This document shows, piece after piece, positions 6,379-15,771 of a stretch of DNA of 64,000 bases; position 1 is the first letter of the stretch, and each line of letters starts with the position of its first letter. The translations under genes and the position numbers were made by a program. This stretch comes from an uncultured Prevotellaceae bacterium (lineage in GTDB: Bacteria > Bacteroidota > Bacteroidia > Bacteroidales > Bacteroidaceae), in the NCBI GenBank assembly GCA_900318775.1, contig ONLY01000004.1, forward strand, positions 1 to 64,000. The letters are read 5' to 3'. The notes beneath the pieces were generated by a model that was given only the letters and a program-made list of their open reading frames with translations, made no database searches and was not told where the DNA came from.

Positions 6379-9363
6379 ATGAAAAAAGCATTTCTTTTAT
6401 TATCCTGGATTTTGACCTGCTCTGTGCAGGCTCAGCAACTGGCATTTCCCGGAGCCGAAGGTTATGGCGCCTATGCGTCAGGCGGACGCGGCTGTACGGT
6501 GGTGCATGTGACAAATCTAAATGCCGCGGGCGCAGGCTCGCTGGCTAACGCTGTAAGCCAACCGAACCGCTTTGTAGTGTTTGACGTGGGCGGTGTGATT
6601 GACATCACAGGCAAGAGCATCACCATTGCCAGCAACATCACCATCGCGGGACAGACTGCACCCGGAGAGGGAATCACCATTTACGGCGGACGCGTCATCG
6701 CCTCTAAGGCCAAGAACGTCATCATGAGATATATCCGCATGAGAGGCGGAAAAAGCGTGAACAGCAGCAAGTGTACGCTCACGCTGGACGAATGCGAGAA
6801 CTTCATCATGGACCACTGCTCTGTGTCATGGGGACCGTGGGACAATGTGCACATCAAAGACGCCAACAACATCACGTGGCAGTACTGCATCAACGCAGAG
6901 GGTATCGAGCCTCAACGCTTCGGGTCCATCACCGACGGAACAAGAAACTGGACCGTGCACCACTGCCTGTGGGCCAACAACAAGAGCCGCAACCCGAAGA
7001 TGAAGTGCTACATACAATATTATAATAATGTGGTGTACAATTACGGAATGGGCATCATCGGCGGACATTCGGCTGCAGACAACTATCAAGACGTGATGAA
7101 CAACTACTTTATCGCCGGTCCGAATGGCTCAGCGAAGTATTTTGACGACTGGACGGCAACAGACCACCTCTATAGCTCGGGCAACTACTTTGATGGCAAC
7201 TGCGACGGTGTGCTCAACGGCACGCTCATCACCGACCACAATAGCGCCACAGCGATGCAGAAACCCAACTTCAACACGACGCACCCCATGAATGTGGAAA
7301 CAGCAAAACAGGCTTATCAGGCTATCGTGGACCACGCGGGCGCTTCACGCGTAAGAGACATGCACGACAAGCGCATTCTGGAGCAATTGACTTCACTAGG
7401 CAAAAAAGGATGTTTCATCGCCAACGAGGACGAGCTGGGCGGTATCGGAATTGTGGCCAACGGACCGAAACCCGCAGATGCCGATAATGACGGAATGGCG
7501 GATGATTGGGAGAAGGAGAATGGGTTGAATCCTGCAGTAAACGATGCAAATGCCTACACACTGGGAGGAGGATACACGAACATTGAGCACTATGTGAACA
7601 GCCTAGCGCAGAAGAGCAGCTACCTGATGTATCCGACCAATCCGGAGGTGAAGCTGCTGAACGCTACAACCGCAGAACTGAAATGGGTGAACAATGAGAC
7701 TGAAAATACGGAGGCGATTGTGGTGGAGCTGTCGGAGGATGGTAAAACGTTTACCGAGATTCAGCGTCTGGCTGGCGACTCCAAGAATACTCAAGTGGAA
7801 GGGCTGATAGCCGATAAAGTATATTATTTCAGGATAAAAGCCGTCGGAAAAGACGGGACCGAGTCGCTCTACTCGGCTGCCGTATCGGTAAACGACGAGT
7901 ATATGCGTCCCGGAGGAGGCACACAAGCCGGGAGCAATCCATTTACCCCTTCCGAAGGAAAGCTGTACCGCATCATCTGCTATGCGACGATGCCCTACAA
8001 TTCGGGCACCACGCTACAAGGTTCCCCGAAGTATCTCACGTTCAACACTAACGGAACTCTCGGCTCGACCGAGAATTATCTGTGGAATGACCCAGACCTG
8101 CTTTGGGTCATCACACCCGCAGAAGGAGGCTTCAACATCCGCAACTATGGGAACAAGAAATATATCGCTGACCGCAACGCAAGCATCAGCAACACAGACC
8201 GCATCGGAATGTCCAGCAACCCGACGGTGCTGAGCATTAACTATACAGGCGACCAGCAGCCTTCCCAGTCGGGACTGTACAGCGCGGTGTCGATGTACCG
8301 AATCAACAGCGCAGCGGCCAGCAACCAGCAAATTCGCGCACGCGGATTCGCAGATGACTGGTTTTGGGGCTCTGGCACTTTTGACCGCGCCGACATGGTG
8401 TTCACCTTTGTGGAAATTGACGCCTCGCTGGTGACTGTCTTCCTAACGAAATTGAATGCCACCCTGGAGGACGCCATAAAATTGGCAAAGGACGCGCAGA
8501 CAGATGTGACATTGGGCTACCCGGCTGAAGCAGTCGACCAGCTGATGGACGCAATCAACGACGCAAGCACCTTCACAGAGCGCATCACCGGAGAAACTGG
8601 ACAAGAGGAAATTGATGCACAGGTGACAGCCCTCACGAATGCGATGACGGCCTTCTCGAATACAAAAATCTACACGTTTGAAGGCTTTTCCACAGATTTG
8701 GCCTACAACATCTACAGTTACGGCACTCACCCGGGAGCTCGCGACGCAAATGCGACAACATCCACTCAACGGCGCTATCTCTATGCGGTGAACAAGAACA
8801 GCGGAGAAAACGATGATTTGGTGTACCGCATCGGGCTGTCGGACAACAGCATCAACAGCGGAGAGGTTGATGCCTACAGAAGGGACCCTGCTGCTTTATG
8901 GGCTTTCGAGTCGGCTGGGAACGGGTATGTGCGAGTTCGCAATCTGTCAGACGGGCAATATCTGCAAATAGAGAACCAGCTCTCGGTGCAACCTGTCGCC
9001 ATACACCCTTACTATGCGAAGCAAGACAACGGGAAGATGGCTTTCTATCTGGACGCCACAGAGGAAGGCAAACGTCTCTTCAATGTGGGAGCTGCTGACG
9101 CAGACGGCAAAGGTGGACCTTTGGAGTTCTTTGCCGGTCATGCAGACAGAACCCGCTTGCGCTGGGTGATTGAGGAAACGGATGTGGAAGCGAATTTCCC
9201 TTCTACCGCTATCTCGCCCATCAATGGTTCACGACCTTTGCCCACTCGCTTTTTTACGTTGCAAGGCATCGAGATGAACCAACGCCCAACAAATGGGATT
9301 TACATGGAGCAGACTACAGGAGCCGACGGGAACATCAACACAAAGAAAATCTTAACAAAGTAA
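6379..9363 (+). CDS. Secreted pectate lyase-like multidomain protein
   Basis: Probably cleaves pectic polysaccharide by beta-elimination outside the cell. It has 994 residues. A signal peptide covers about 1-19. The pectate lyase-type right-handed beta-helix follows at about 22-330, with FPGAEGYGAYASGGRG, repeated N-N-I-T strands, MDHCSVSWG and SRNPKMKCY. A fibronectin III-like domain is at about 415-505, two probable lectin-like regions are at about 515-680 and 775-930, and a helical spacer is at about 690-765. The tail ends RFFTLQGIEMNQ...NGIYMEQ, which resembles the C-terminal sorting domains of Prevotella secreted proteins. That suggests type IX secretion, but this is inferred. The PL family number and exact substrate are not assigned. 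A thioredoxin-fold lipoprotein gene follows after 33 bp. Confidence 0.8.
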   Translation: MKKAFLLLSWILTCSVQAQQLAFPGAEGYGAYASGGRGCTVVHVTNLNAAGAGSLANAVSQPNRFVVFDVGGVIDITGKSITIASNITIAGQTAPGEGITIYGGRVIASKAKNVIMRYIRMRGGKSVNSSKCTLTLDECENFIMDHCSVSWGPWDNVHIKDANNITWQYCINAEGIEPQRFGSITDGTRNWTVHHCLWANNKSRNPKMKCYIQYYNNVVYNYGMGIIGGHSAADNYQDVMNNYFIAGPNGSAKYFDDWTATDHLYSSGNYFDGNCDGVLNGTLITDHNSATAMQKPNFNTTHPMNVETAKQAYQAIVDHAGASRVRDMHDKRILEQLTSLGKKGCFIANEDELGGIGIVANGPKPADADNDGMADDWEKENGLNPAVNDANAYTLGGGYTNIEHYVNSLAQKSSYLMYPTNPEVKLLNATTAELKWVNNETENTEAIVVELSEDGKTFTEIQRLAGDSKNTQVEGLIADKVYYFRIKAVGKDGTESLYSAAVSVNDEYMRPGGGTQAGSNPFTPSEGKLYRIICYATMPYNSGTTLQGSPKYLTFNTNGTLGSTENYLWNDPDLLWVITPAEGGFNIRNYGNKKYIADRNASISNTDRIGMSSNPTVLSINYTGDQQPSQSGLYSAVSMYRINSAAASNQQIRARGFADDWFWGSGTFDRADMVFTFVEIDASLVTVFLTKLNATLEDAIKLAKDAQTDVTLGYPAEAVDQLMDAINDASTFTERITGETGQEEIDAQVTALTNAMTAFSNTKIYTFEGFSTDLAYNIYSYGTHPGARDANATTSTQRRYLYAVNKNSGENDDLVYRIGLSDNSINSGEVDAYRRDPAALWAFESAGNGYVRVRNLSDGQYLQIENQLSVQPVAIHPYYAKQDNGKMAFYLDATEEGKRLFNVGAADADGKGGPLEFFAGHADRTRLRWVIEETDVEANFPSTAISPINGSRPLPTRFFTLQGIEMNQRPTNGIYMEQTTGADGNINTKKILTK

Positions 9364-9396
9364 AATCTTAGACACGAAACATACATATATTGATTT

Positions 9397-10560
9397 ATGA
9401 TGAAGAAACATTATACAAGAATGGCGCTGATGGCGCTGATGATGACTGCTTGCTCACAAGGTGACTATTTCCACGTGGAGGGCACTATCGAGGGGGCGAA
9501 GGATTCTATGTTGTATCTGGTGCAGAATGGGTTGGAGGGGGTTCAGCGACTGGACTCAGTAAAACTGAAAGAGGATGGGACTTTTGCCTTCAAGGCACAA
9601 GCCCCAGGGGAAGCACCCGAATTCTATGCGCTAGTAGCTGGACACCATGTGGTGCACTTCGCGGTGGACAGCACAGAGACTATCACGGTGAAAGCTAAGT
9701 TGTCCTCTATGGAACGGGACTATTCAATCGAAGGCAACGAGAGTAATCTTAAGATTAAAGAAATCAGCAGATTGCAGCAGGATGTACAAGCACAGTTGAT
9801 TGCGGTTGAGAAGAATCAAGACCTTTTGCCGGGCGATCAGCGAGACAGCCTGGAGAATATCTTGAACGACTATAAGGAACGGATGAAACGTGATTACATT
9901 GTGGGAAATCCAATGTTGGAAGTTGCCTATTTCGCTGTGTGCCAAAGCATCACCGACTTGGGAGGCACGTTTCAGTTGTTCAACCCGTTGACGAATCGAG
10001 ACGATGTGAGATGCTACGCAGCTGTGGCTACAGCATGGGACGGCGCATACCCGGATGCTCCCCGCACGAAGCAGCTTTGCAATATGGCGATTAAGGGAAT
10101 GGACAATACAGCCACACCCCAACAGCAGACGTTGGAGGTGGACGAGGAGAAGGTTTCTGAAACGGGTATCATCGACATTGAGTTACCCGACATCAACGGA
10201 AACTTGCGCAGCATCAAGAAACTGAGGGGGAAGGTGGTGATGATAGACTTCACGATGTATGGCGCGAAGGAGTCGGCAGAACGCACACGAATAATGCGCT
10301 CGCTTCATGAGAAGTATCACGAACAGGGTTTCGAAATCTACCAGATTTCGTTGGACGAAGATTTGCACTTCTGGAAATTCGCTTGTGAGAATCTGCCTTG
10401 GGTCTGTGTACACGAGACGAATGGAACAACAACCAACATCTATAACGTGAAGAATCTGCCTACATTCTTCCTGGTGAACAGAAATAACGAAATCGTTGTG
10501 CGCAGCGACTTTATGGAGGGAAGCCTCGAATCTAATCTTCTGAAACTTTTGGCTAATTGA
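9397..10560 (+). CDS. DUF4369/TlpA-like lipoprotein lacking the CxxC motif
   Basis: A 387-residue predicted lipoprotein with lipobox LMMTAC at Cys19. Residues about 24-120 are a DUF4369-type beta domain (VEGTIEGAKDSMLYLV). Residues about 245-385 are a TlpA/AhpC-type thioredoxin fold: LPDINGNLRSIKKLRGKVVMIDF, then NVKNLPTFFLVNRN with the cis-Pro loop. Where redox-active relatives have WCxxC this protein has TMYGAKESAER, so it cannot do ordinary thiol-disulfide exchange. Paralogs of this kind are common in Bacteroidetes. It follows the pectate lyase gene by 33 bp and is probably co-transcribed. A structural or ligand-binding role at the envelope is an inference. Confidence 0.82.
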   Translation: MMKKHYTRMALMALMMTACSQGDYFHVEGTIEGAKDSMLYLVQNGLEGVQRLDSVKLKEDGTFAFKAQAPGEAPEFYALVAGHHVVHFAVDSTETITVKAKLSSMERDYSIEGNESNLKIKEISRLQQDVQAQLIAVEKNQDLLPGDQRDSLENILNDYKERMKRDYIVGNPMLEVAYFAVCQSITDLGGTFQLFNPLTNRDDVRCYAAVATAWDGAYPDAPRTKQLCNMAIKGMDNTATPQQQTLEVDEEKVSETGIIDIELPDINGNLRSIKKLRGKVVMIDFTMYGAKESAERTRIMRSLHEKYHEQGFEIYQISLDEDLHFWKFACENLPWVCVHETNGTTTNIYNVKNLPTFFLVNRNNEIVVRSDFMEGSLESNLLKLLAN

Positions 10561-10597
10561 CAATTAGTTTAACAAGGGGCTAGTTGCTATAAACGTT

Positions 10598-10681
10598 GAA
10601 AATTGACAATTGATTATTACCAAGCGGGATGCTGTCTATCAGCAGGCACCGCGTAAGCGTAATAATCAATTGTCAATTTTC
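10598..10681. repeat. Hairpin element with a perfect 22-bp stem (H3)
   Basis: Arms 10598-10619 and 10660-10681 are exact reverse complements around a 40-nt loop. The loop gcgggatgctgtctatcagc... can be aligned with the loop of the element at 21213-21300 (gcgatgcgttctatccgc...). It sits between two convergent genes, so it may also terminate transcription in both directions. Confidence 0.75.
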
Positions 10682-10704
10682 TATTATTTATCCTTATAAG
10701 AATA

Positions 10705-11793
10705 TCACACGAACTCTTCTCCGAGGTTGAGCTGTGCGTCGTTGACAAACTTTCGGATATTCTTCTGATCGCCTTTCTTACAAATGACAAGCACATTGCC
10801 TTCCTCAACAACGACGTAATCTTCAAGTCCCTGAACCACAGCCACGTGGCCATCAGGAAGCTTAATAATGCAATCTTTACAGTCATAAAGGAGAGATTTG
10901 GAGTCGATAACGACATTGCCCATATCTGACTGAGGCAGAGCTTCGTGCACAGAAGCCCATGTACCAAGGTCTGACCATCCAAAGTGACAGAGCAACACAT
11001 CAACATTGTCCACTTTCTCAAGCACACTCTGCTCAAGACTCATGTTCGGGCATTTTGCAAAGAGTTCTAGCAGAAGGTCGGAAATGAACTCACCGCTCCG
11101 GTAAGCCTCTACCACATTCTCTACAATGAGAGAAAACTCTGGGCTGACATCTTGCACAGCACCTAAGAAAGTGTCTGCGCTCCACAGGAAAATACCAGTG
11201 TTCCACAAGAACTCACCGCTCTCAAAGAAAATCTGAGCAAAATCATTCGCGGGCTTTTCCGTAAAACTCTGCACCCGGTAGAGATGTTCCATTCCTTCGA
11301 CAGCATCCCCCATCTGGATGTAGCCATAAGACACTTCTGGCCGATTGGGCTTGACACCCATCGTGAGAAGAACGGAGTGACCTCCTACATAGTCAAGACC
11401 ACAGAGCACATCTGAACGGAAAGCATCATAGTCGGTGATGTTTTGGTCAGAAGGACTCACGACAAGCCGTCCCTCAGGACAACGCCGCTTCACCTCAAGA
11501 GCAGCCCATGTGACTGCGGGAACGGTGTTGCGCCTCATGGGTTCCATGAGCACATTCTCGTACTTTATGCCTGGAATCTGCTCAACCACAAGCTGCCGAT
11601 AGGCCTCGTTGGTAACAATAATGATGTTGTCTGTATCTATGAAGCTAGCGAAACGCTCATAGGTCATTTGCAAAAGAGACTTGCCAATGCCCAAAACATC
11701 AATAAACTGCTTGGGTTTCCGCTCACGGCTCATGGGCCATAGGCGTGTGCCAAGCCCACCAGCCAATATCACACAATAATTTCTCTTATCCAT
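10705..11793 (-). CDS. Mannose-1-phosphate guanylyltransferase
   Basis: Makes GDP-mannose from mannose 1-phosphate and GTP, feeding surface polysaccharide and GDP-fucose synthesis in the cytoplasm. The 362 residues cover the nucleotidyltransferase domain alone, without the isomerase domain of bifunctional ManC. Signature motifs are ILAGGLGTRLWPMSRERKPKQF (8-29), the conserved VSPSDQ (131-136), FTEKPA and FLWNTGIFLW. No polysaccharide genes lie next to it. It faces the pectate lyase operon convergently across a hairpin. Confidence 0.92.
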   Translation of the reverse strand: MDKRNYCVILAGGLGTRLWPMSRERKPKQFIDVLGIGKSLLQMTYERFASFIDTDNIIIVTNEAYRQLVVEQIPGIKYENVLMEPMRRNTVPAVTWAALEVKRRCPEGRLVVSPSDQNITDYDAFRSDVLCGLDYVGGHSVLLTMGVKPNRPEVSYGYIQMGDAVEGMEHLYRVQSFTEKPANDFAQIFFESGEFLWNTGIFLWSADTFLGAVQDVSPEFSLIVENVVEAYRSGEFISDLLLELFAKCPNMSLEQSVLEKVDNVDVLLCHFGWSDLGTWASVHEALPQSDMGNVVIDSKSLLYDCKDCIIKLPDGHVAVVQGLEDYVVVEEGNVLVICKKGDQKNIRKFVNDAQLNLGEEFV

Positions 11794-11932
11794 GCTTTGG
11801 TATCAATTAGGTTAGTTGGTGTTTGTATTTGCGAATATAGGAATTAAAGCGACACCATCCAAATATTTTTGCAAAATAATGACCTTCACCCTCAAAAAGA
11901 ATATGAATGGAGTTTTTTCAAGAAAAAAGTCG

Positions 11933-11940
11933 TACCTTTG
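11933..11940 (+). promoter_or_regulatory. TAnnTTTG promoter box just before an ABC ATPase gene
   Basis: TACCTTTG, with only 8 nt between it and the ATG at 11949. If it is used, the mRNA is nearly leaderless. The in-frame ATG at 11907 lies upstream of the box and is therefore not preferred. Confidence 0.6.
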
Positions 11941-11948
11941 TCAGCATT

Positions 11949-13022
11949 ATGAGCATATCTATTGAACTTAAAGACCTCGCAACGGGGTATGTGACGAAAA
12001 AGGGGAAGAAGACTATTGCTTCAGGGCTGAATGCTACGCTGGAGAGTGGCGAAATGACCTGTCTGCTGGGACCTAACGGAGCGGGCAAGTCAACGCTTCT
12101 GCGGACATTGGCAGCCTTTCAGCCGGTACTGAACGGAACGATTGAGATGAGGGGCAAAAAACTTGAAGAATACACGAGCAAGGAACTGTCGCAGGTGGTG
12201 AGTGTGGTGCTGACAGATAACTCCGACATTAAGAACATGAGAGCGGAGGAAGTAGTGGCTATGGGCAGAAGCCCCTATACTGGTTTCTGGGGAAAGCTTA
12301 ATGAGAAGGACAAGACTGTCATCAAGAAATGCTTGCATTGGGTGGGCATTGAGGATTTAGCAGACCGCAGGATGCAGACACTCTCAGATGGAGAACGGCA
12401 GAAGGTGATGATTGCAAAGGCTGTCGCACAAGAAACACCTATCATCTTGCTGGATGAACCTACAGCCTATCTGGACTATCCCAGCAAAATTGCGATGATG
12501 CTCCTGCTGCACAGATTGGCCAAAGCGCTGAAGAAGACAATATTCATGAGCACACACGATTTGGAACACGCCCTGCAAGTGGCTGACCAAGTGTGGCTGC
12601 TGGATAAAGAACAGGGACTCACGACTGGACTGCCCGAAGACTTGAGCCTGGACGGCAGCATTGAACGTTACTTCAGCAGAGATGACATGGTGTTTGACAG
12701 AGAGTCATGCACATTTTCCATAACTCACGAGACTGCCCGTGACCTAATTGTGGAAGGTGACCCTAACACTCAAGCCCATCAGCTGTTTCACAAGGCACTA
12801 GTCCGTAACGGCATCCGCCCCGTTACAAAGCAGGAGACAAGCGAGGCAAGTAAAGATGTATATGTGAAGATTGACGCAAACAGTTTCCACCTCATAGAAA
12901 AAGGAGAAGAAAGTCTCTGTACAAAAAAGATGGGGTCCATCCTTCGGGCTATCGTACCCGCTATCACCAAGCATCAGATTTCAGCCATCAGAGAGGCTGC
13001 GAACTTGAACTCATATGAATAA
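11949..13022 (+). CDS. ABC transporter ATP-binding protein, iron/heme or corrinoid type
   Basis: Cytoplasmic ATPase of 357 residues resembling FecE/FhuC/BtuD. It has Walker A GPNGAGKST (41-49), signature LSDGERQKVMIAKA, Walker B IILLDEPTAYLD, and the family-typical VAMGRSPYTGFWGKL segment. After the ATPase core there is an extension of about 100 residues, as in Bacteroidetes siderophore/hemin ATPases. No permease or binding-protein gene is adjacent, so it must act with partners encoded elsewhere. The next gene, 18 bp downstream, is a CbiK-like exported protein. This pairing recalls heme uptake loci such as Porphyromonas iht, where a CbiK-like lipoprotein is part of the set. Confidence 0.85.
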   Translation: MSISIELKDLATGYVTKKGKKTIASGLNATLESGEMTCLLGPNGAGKSTLLRTLAAFQPVLNGTIEMRGKKLEEYTSKELSQVVSVVLTDNSDIKNMRAEEVVAMGRSPYTGFWGKLNEKDKTVIKKCLHWVGIEDLADRRMQTLSDGERQKVMIAKAVAQETPIILLDEPTAYLDYPSKIAMMLLLHRLAKALKKTIFMSTHDLEHALQVADQVWLLDKEQGLTTGLPEDLSLDGSIERYFSRDDMVFDRESCTFSITHETARDLIVEGDPNTQAHQLFHKALVRNGIRPVTKQETSEASKDVYVKIDANSFHLIEKGEESLCTKKMGSILRAIVPAITKHQISAIREAANLNSYE

Positions 13023-13040
13023 TAGCTCTGTACTATATTT

Positions 13041-13943
13041 ATGAAAAGACTTCTCACCATCATGCTCTTCTTCATGGCTTGCAGCATTGGCGCACTTGCA
13101 CAAGAGACGGAGATGGAGCAAGACCTCTTCGAGACCATGCGCGAAGGCGACAAGGCAGCTATCGTGGCGGTGCACCAAGGGGCGGAAGATGCTCAAAGCC
13201 GCTTGAGTATTGACCGCTTTAACACACGCTTGCGCAAGGCTTATCCCAACTACACCTTCTATGAAGCATGGACTTCGAGACGGCTCATCCAGAAGATGAG
13301 TGTTAATGGAGTCAGCTACGTCCCCACTCCAGATGAGCTATTCAATCAACTGCACAAAGAAGGCTACACACATGTGCTAATTCAGTCATCTAACATCGTG
13401 AACAGTGCCGATATGCAGTTCCTGCGCCACACAGTAGAAGCAACTCAGCCACGTTTCAAGCACATGCGGTTGGGCGAGCCTCTGCTGACAGACGAACAAG
13501 ACTACGCAGAAGCCGCGCAAGCAACAGCAGAGGCTTTTGGCAGCGAGAAGGAAGCCAATGTGCTGATGTGCAGCAGTGACGTTGGCCCAGAGAATGCACA
13601 GTTTGCAATGCTGGACTATGCCCTGAAAGATCATGATTCCAGAGATTGGTATGTTGGCACCACAGGAGGATACCCTTCATTGGAGAGTCTCATCCGGCAG
13701 CTGAAACATCAGAAAGTCAAGAAAGTGCACATAATTCCATTTATATTTACAGCCAACGCACAAGCCACCAATGAGATGGTCCACGAATGGGCTCAGCACT
13801 TACAGAAGGCCGGATACAAAGTAACTTCAGAAGTGCGTTGTCTAGCCGATGTGGATGCTATCATGGGCATCTTTGAGCGCCATATCCGTCATGCGGAGAA
13901 GTTCAGAAGATTAACAGCAAAGGAACAGAAACTGATTAGATAA
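13041..13943 (+). CDS. Exported CbiK-like protein without the expected metal histidines
   Basis: A 300-residue relative of anaerobic cobalt chelatase CbiK with an N-terminal signal (LLTIMLFFMACSIGALAQ). Cys14 could be a weak lipobox. The fold is recognisable from AAIVAVHQGAEDAQSR (39-54), TGGYPSLESLI (208-218) and KKVHIIPF (227-234). In CbiK enzymes two active-site histidines lie in a GHGTEH-like segment and after the HIIPF strand. Here these positions read CSSDVGPENA (177-186) and FTANAQATNE (236-245). Chelatase activity is therefore doubtful and a heme- or metal-binding role is more likely. It follows the ABC ATPase by 18 bp. The family assignment is fairly sure, and the loss of residues rests on memory of CbiK alignments. 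Confidence 0.72.
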   Translation: MKRLLTIMLFFMACSIGALAQETEMEQDLFETMREGDKAAIVAVHQGAEDAQSRLSIDRFNTRLRKAYPNYTFYEAWTSRRLIQKMSVNGVSYVPTPDELFNQLHKEGYTHVLIQSSNIVNSADMQFLRHTVEATQPRFKHMRLGEPLLTDEQDYAEAAQATAEAFGSEKEANVLMCSSDVGPENAQFAMLDYALKDHDSRDWYVGTTGGYPSLESLIRQLKHQKVKKVHIIPFIFTANAQATNEMVHEWAQHLQKAGYKVTSEVRCLADVDAIMGIFERHIRHAEKFRRLTAKEQKLIR

Positions 13944-14009
13944 GCCAGCTGCATGACTCAGCACCCACTATACTTATTATACATTTCATAACCAACTTAT
14001 CATTCACTA

Positions 14010-15770
14010 ATGGCAAAGCCATTTCTTGAAATACAGGGACTAACCAAGCGCATCGGCCACAGAGTTCTTTTCGAGAACATCTCGTTCACCGTAAACGAGC
14101 GTGAGCACATCGGCCTAATAGCAAAGAACGGCACAGGCAAATCCACCTTGCTCAGTATCATCGCAGGACAAGAAGGCAATGATGGGGGCAAGATGATATT
14201 CCGTAATGACTTGACCGTAGGGTATCTGGAACAGACACCTCACATAAACAGATACCTACAGGAGGAACATGATGACGAGTACTTGCAGCGCTACAAGCAA
14301 CTGCTCACCCAGATGAACATCACGCCAGAGGAAGCTGTACGTCCCGAATCCCAATTAAGCGGCGGGCAGGTAAAGCGCATCGCTTTGGCAGGAGTGCTCG
14401 CTGGAGAGCCCGACTTGCTGATTCTGGACGAGCCAACAAACCATCTGGACTTACAGATGATTGAATGGCTTGAGAACATGTTGCGACGCTCCACAATGGC
14501 TATCTTGATGGTAACCCACGACCGATATTTCCTCGACCGCATCTGTTCAAGCATCATCGAGATGGACAACTCCCACATCTACACCTATCAAGGCAACTAC
14601 GCCTACTATCTGGAGAAGCGGCAAGAGCGTATCGACAACATAAATGCAGAGATTGCACGTGCCAACAACTTATACAGAACAGAGCTGGAGTGGATGCGAT
14701 CAACCCCATGTGCACGCAGTTCAAAGGCAAGATACAGGATTGAGTCTTTCTACGAACTGGAGAAGGTTGCCAAACAGCGCATTGAGGAACGAAACGTCAG
14801 ATTAGAGATTGGTGGCACATACATCGGCAACAAGATTTTCGAGGCGAAAAACGTATACAAAGCCTTTGGAGAGCATATTATCTTGAAAGACTTCAACTAC
14901 AATTTTGCACGATACGAGAAACTGGGCATTGTAGGCAACAACGGAACCGGGAAATCCACCTTCGTAAAAATGTTGCTAGGCCTTGAGCCGCACGATAGCG
15001 GCACTATCGATATCGGAGAGACTGTTCGATTTGGCTACTACTCGCAGCAAGGGATGGCTTTCAAGGATGACCAGAAGGTCATTGACGCTGTAAGGGATAT
15101 TGCCGAATATGTCGATATGGGAAATGGAGAAAAACTATCAGCAGGTCAATTCCTGCAGCACTTCCTCTTTCCTCCCGAAGAGCAGTATAGCTACATCTAC
15201 AAGCTGAGCGGTGGAGAGAAACGGAGACTCTATCTGTGCACCGTACTGATGAAAGCCCCAAACTTTCTCATTCTGGACGAGCCAACAAATGACCTTGACA
15301 TCGTGACTCTTCAAATTTTGGAAGAGTACTTGAAGAACTTCAGAGGGTGTCTCATCATCGTAAGCCACGACCGCTACTTTATGGACCGTGTTGTGGACCA
15401 CACTCTGGTCTTTCACGGAAACGGCAACATACAAGATTTCCCAGGCAGCTATAGCCAATATTGCGATTGGAAAGAACAAAACGAGAAGTTGCAAACAACC
15501 GAGAAGCCCCAAGAAAAGCCTGAGAAAAAGACCGACGGAAGAAACCAAAATAGGATCAGAAAACTCACTTTCAAAGAACGGCAAGAATACAATCAACTGG
15601 AACAAGACATTGCTGTCCTTGAGACTGAAAAGAAACAAATAGAAACTGCACTCTGTGGAGGCACCACCTCTGTAGATGACATCACAAAAATGAGCAAACG
15701 CCTTCCTCTCCTATCCGAAGAACTGGAAGAAAAAGAGATGCGCTGGCTCGAGCTATCAGAATTTGCATAA
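14010..15770 (+). CDS. uup: ABC-F family ATPase, Uup-like
   Basis: Cytoplasmic protein of 586 residues with two ABC domains and no membrane segments. Domain 1 has Walker A AKNGTGKST, signature LSGGQVKRIALA and LILDEPTNHLD. Domain 2 has GNNGTGKST, LSGGEKRRLYL and LILDEPTNDLD. The linker between them (about 205-265, with ARSSKARYRIESFYELEK) and a charged coiled-coil C-terminus (about 510-586) resemble Uup rather than antibiotic-resistance ABC-F proteins. The family acts on ribosomes or DNA replication intermediates, and the role here is not set by sequence. engB starts 1 bp after its stop, so the two are translationally linked. Confidence 0.88.
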   Translation: MAKPFLEIQGLTKRIGHRVLFENISFTVNEREHIGLIAKNGTGKSTLLSIIAGQEGNDGGKMIFRNDLTVGYLEQTPHINRYLQEEHDDEYLQRYKQLLTQMNITPEEAVRPESQLSGGQVKRIALAGVLAGEPDLLILDEPTNHLDLQMIEWLENMLRRSTMAILMVTHDRYFLDRICSSIIEMDNSHIYTYQGNYAYYLEKRQERIDNINAEIARANNLYRTELEWMRSTPCARSSKARYRIESFYELEKVAKQRIEERNVRLEIGGTYIGNKIFEAKNVYKAFGEHIILKDFNYNFARYEKLGIVGNNGTGKSTFVKMLLGLEPHDSGTIDIGETVRFGYYSQQGMAFKDDQKVIDAVRDIAEYVDMGNGEKLSAGQFLQHFLFPPEEQYSYIYKLSGGEKRRLYLCTVLMKAPNFLILDEPTNDLDIVTLQILEEYLKNFRGCLIIVSHDRYFMDRVVDHTLVFHGNGNIQDFPGSYSQYCDWKEQNEKLQTTEKPQEKPEKKTDGRNQNRIRKLTFKERQEYNQLEQDIAVLETEKKQIETALCGGTTSVDDITKMSKRLPLLSEELEEKEMRWLELSEFA

Positions 15771-15771
15771 T

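Noticed and set aside
11800-11948. Cobalamin riboswitch, looked for because of the CbiK-like and BtuD-like genes
   Set aside because: The leader after the likely promoter is only a few bases and no B12-box-like sequence is present.
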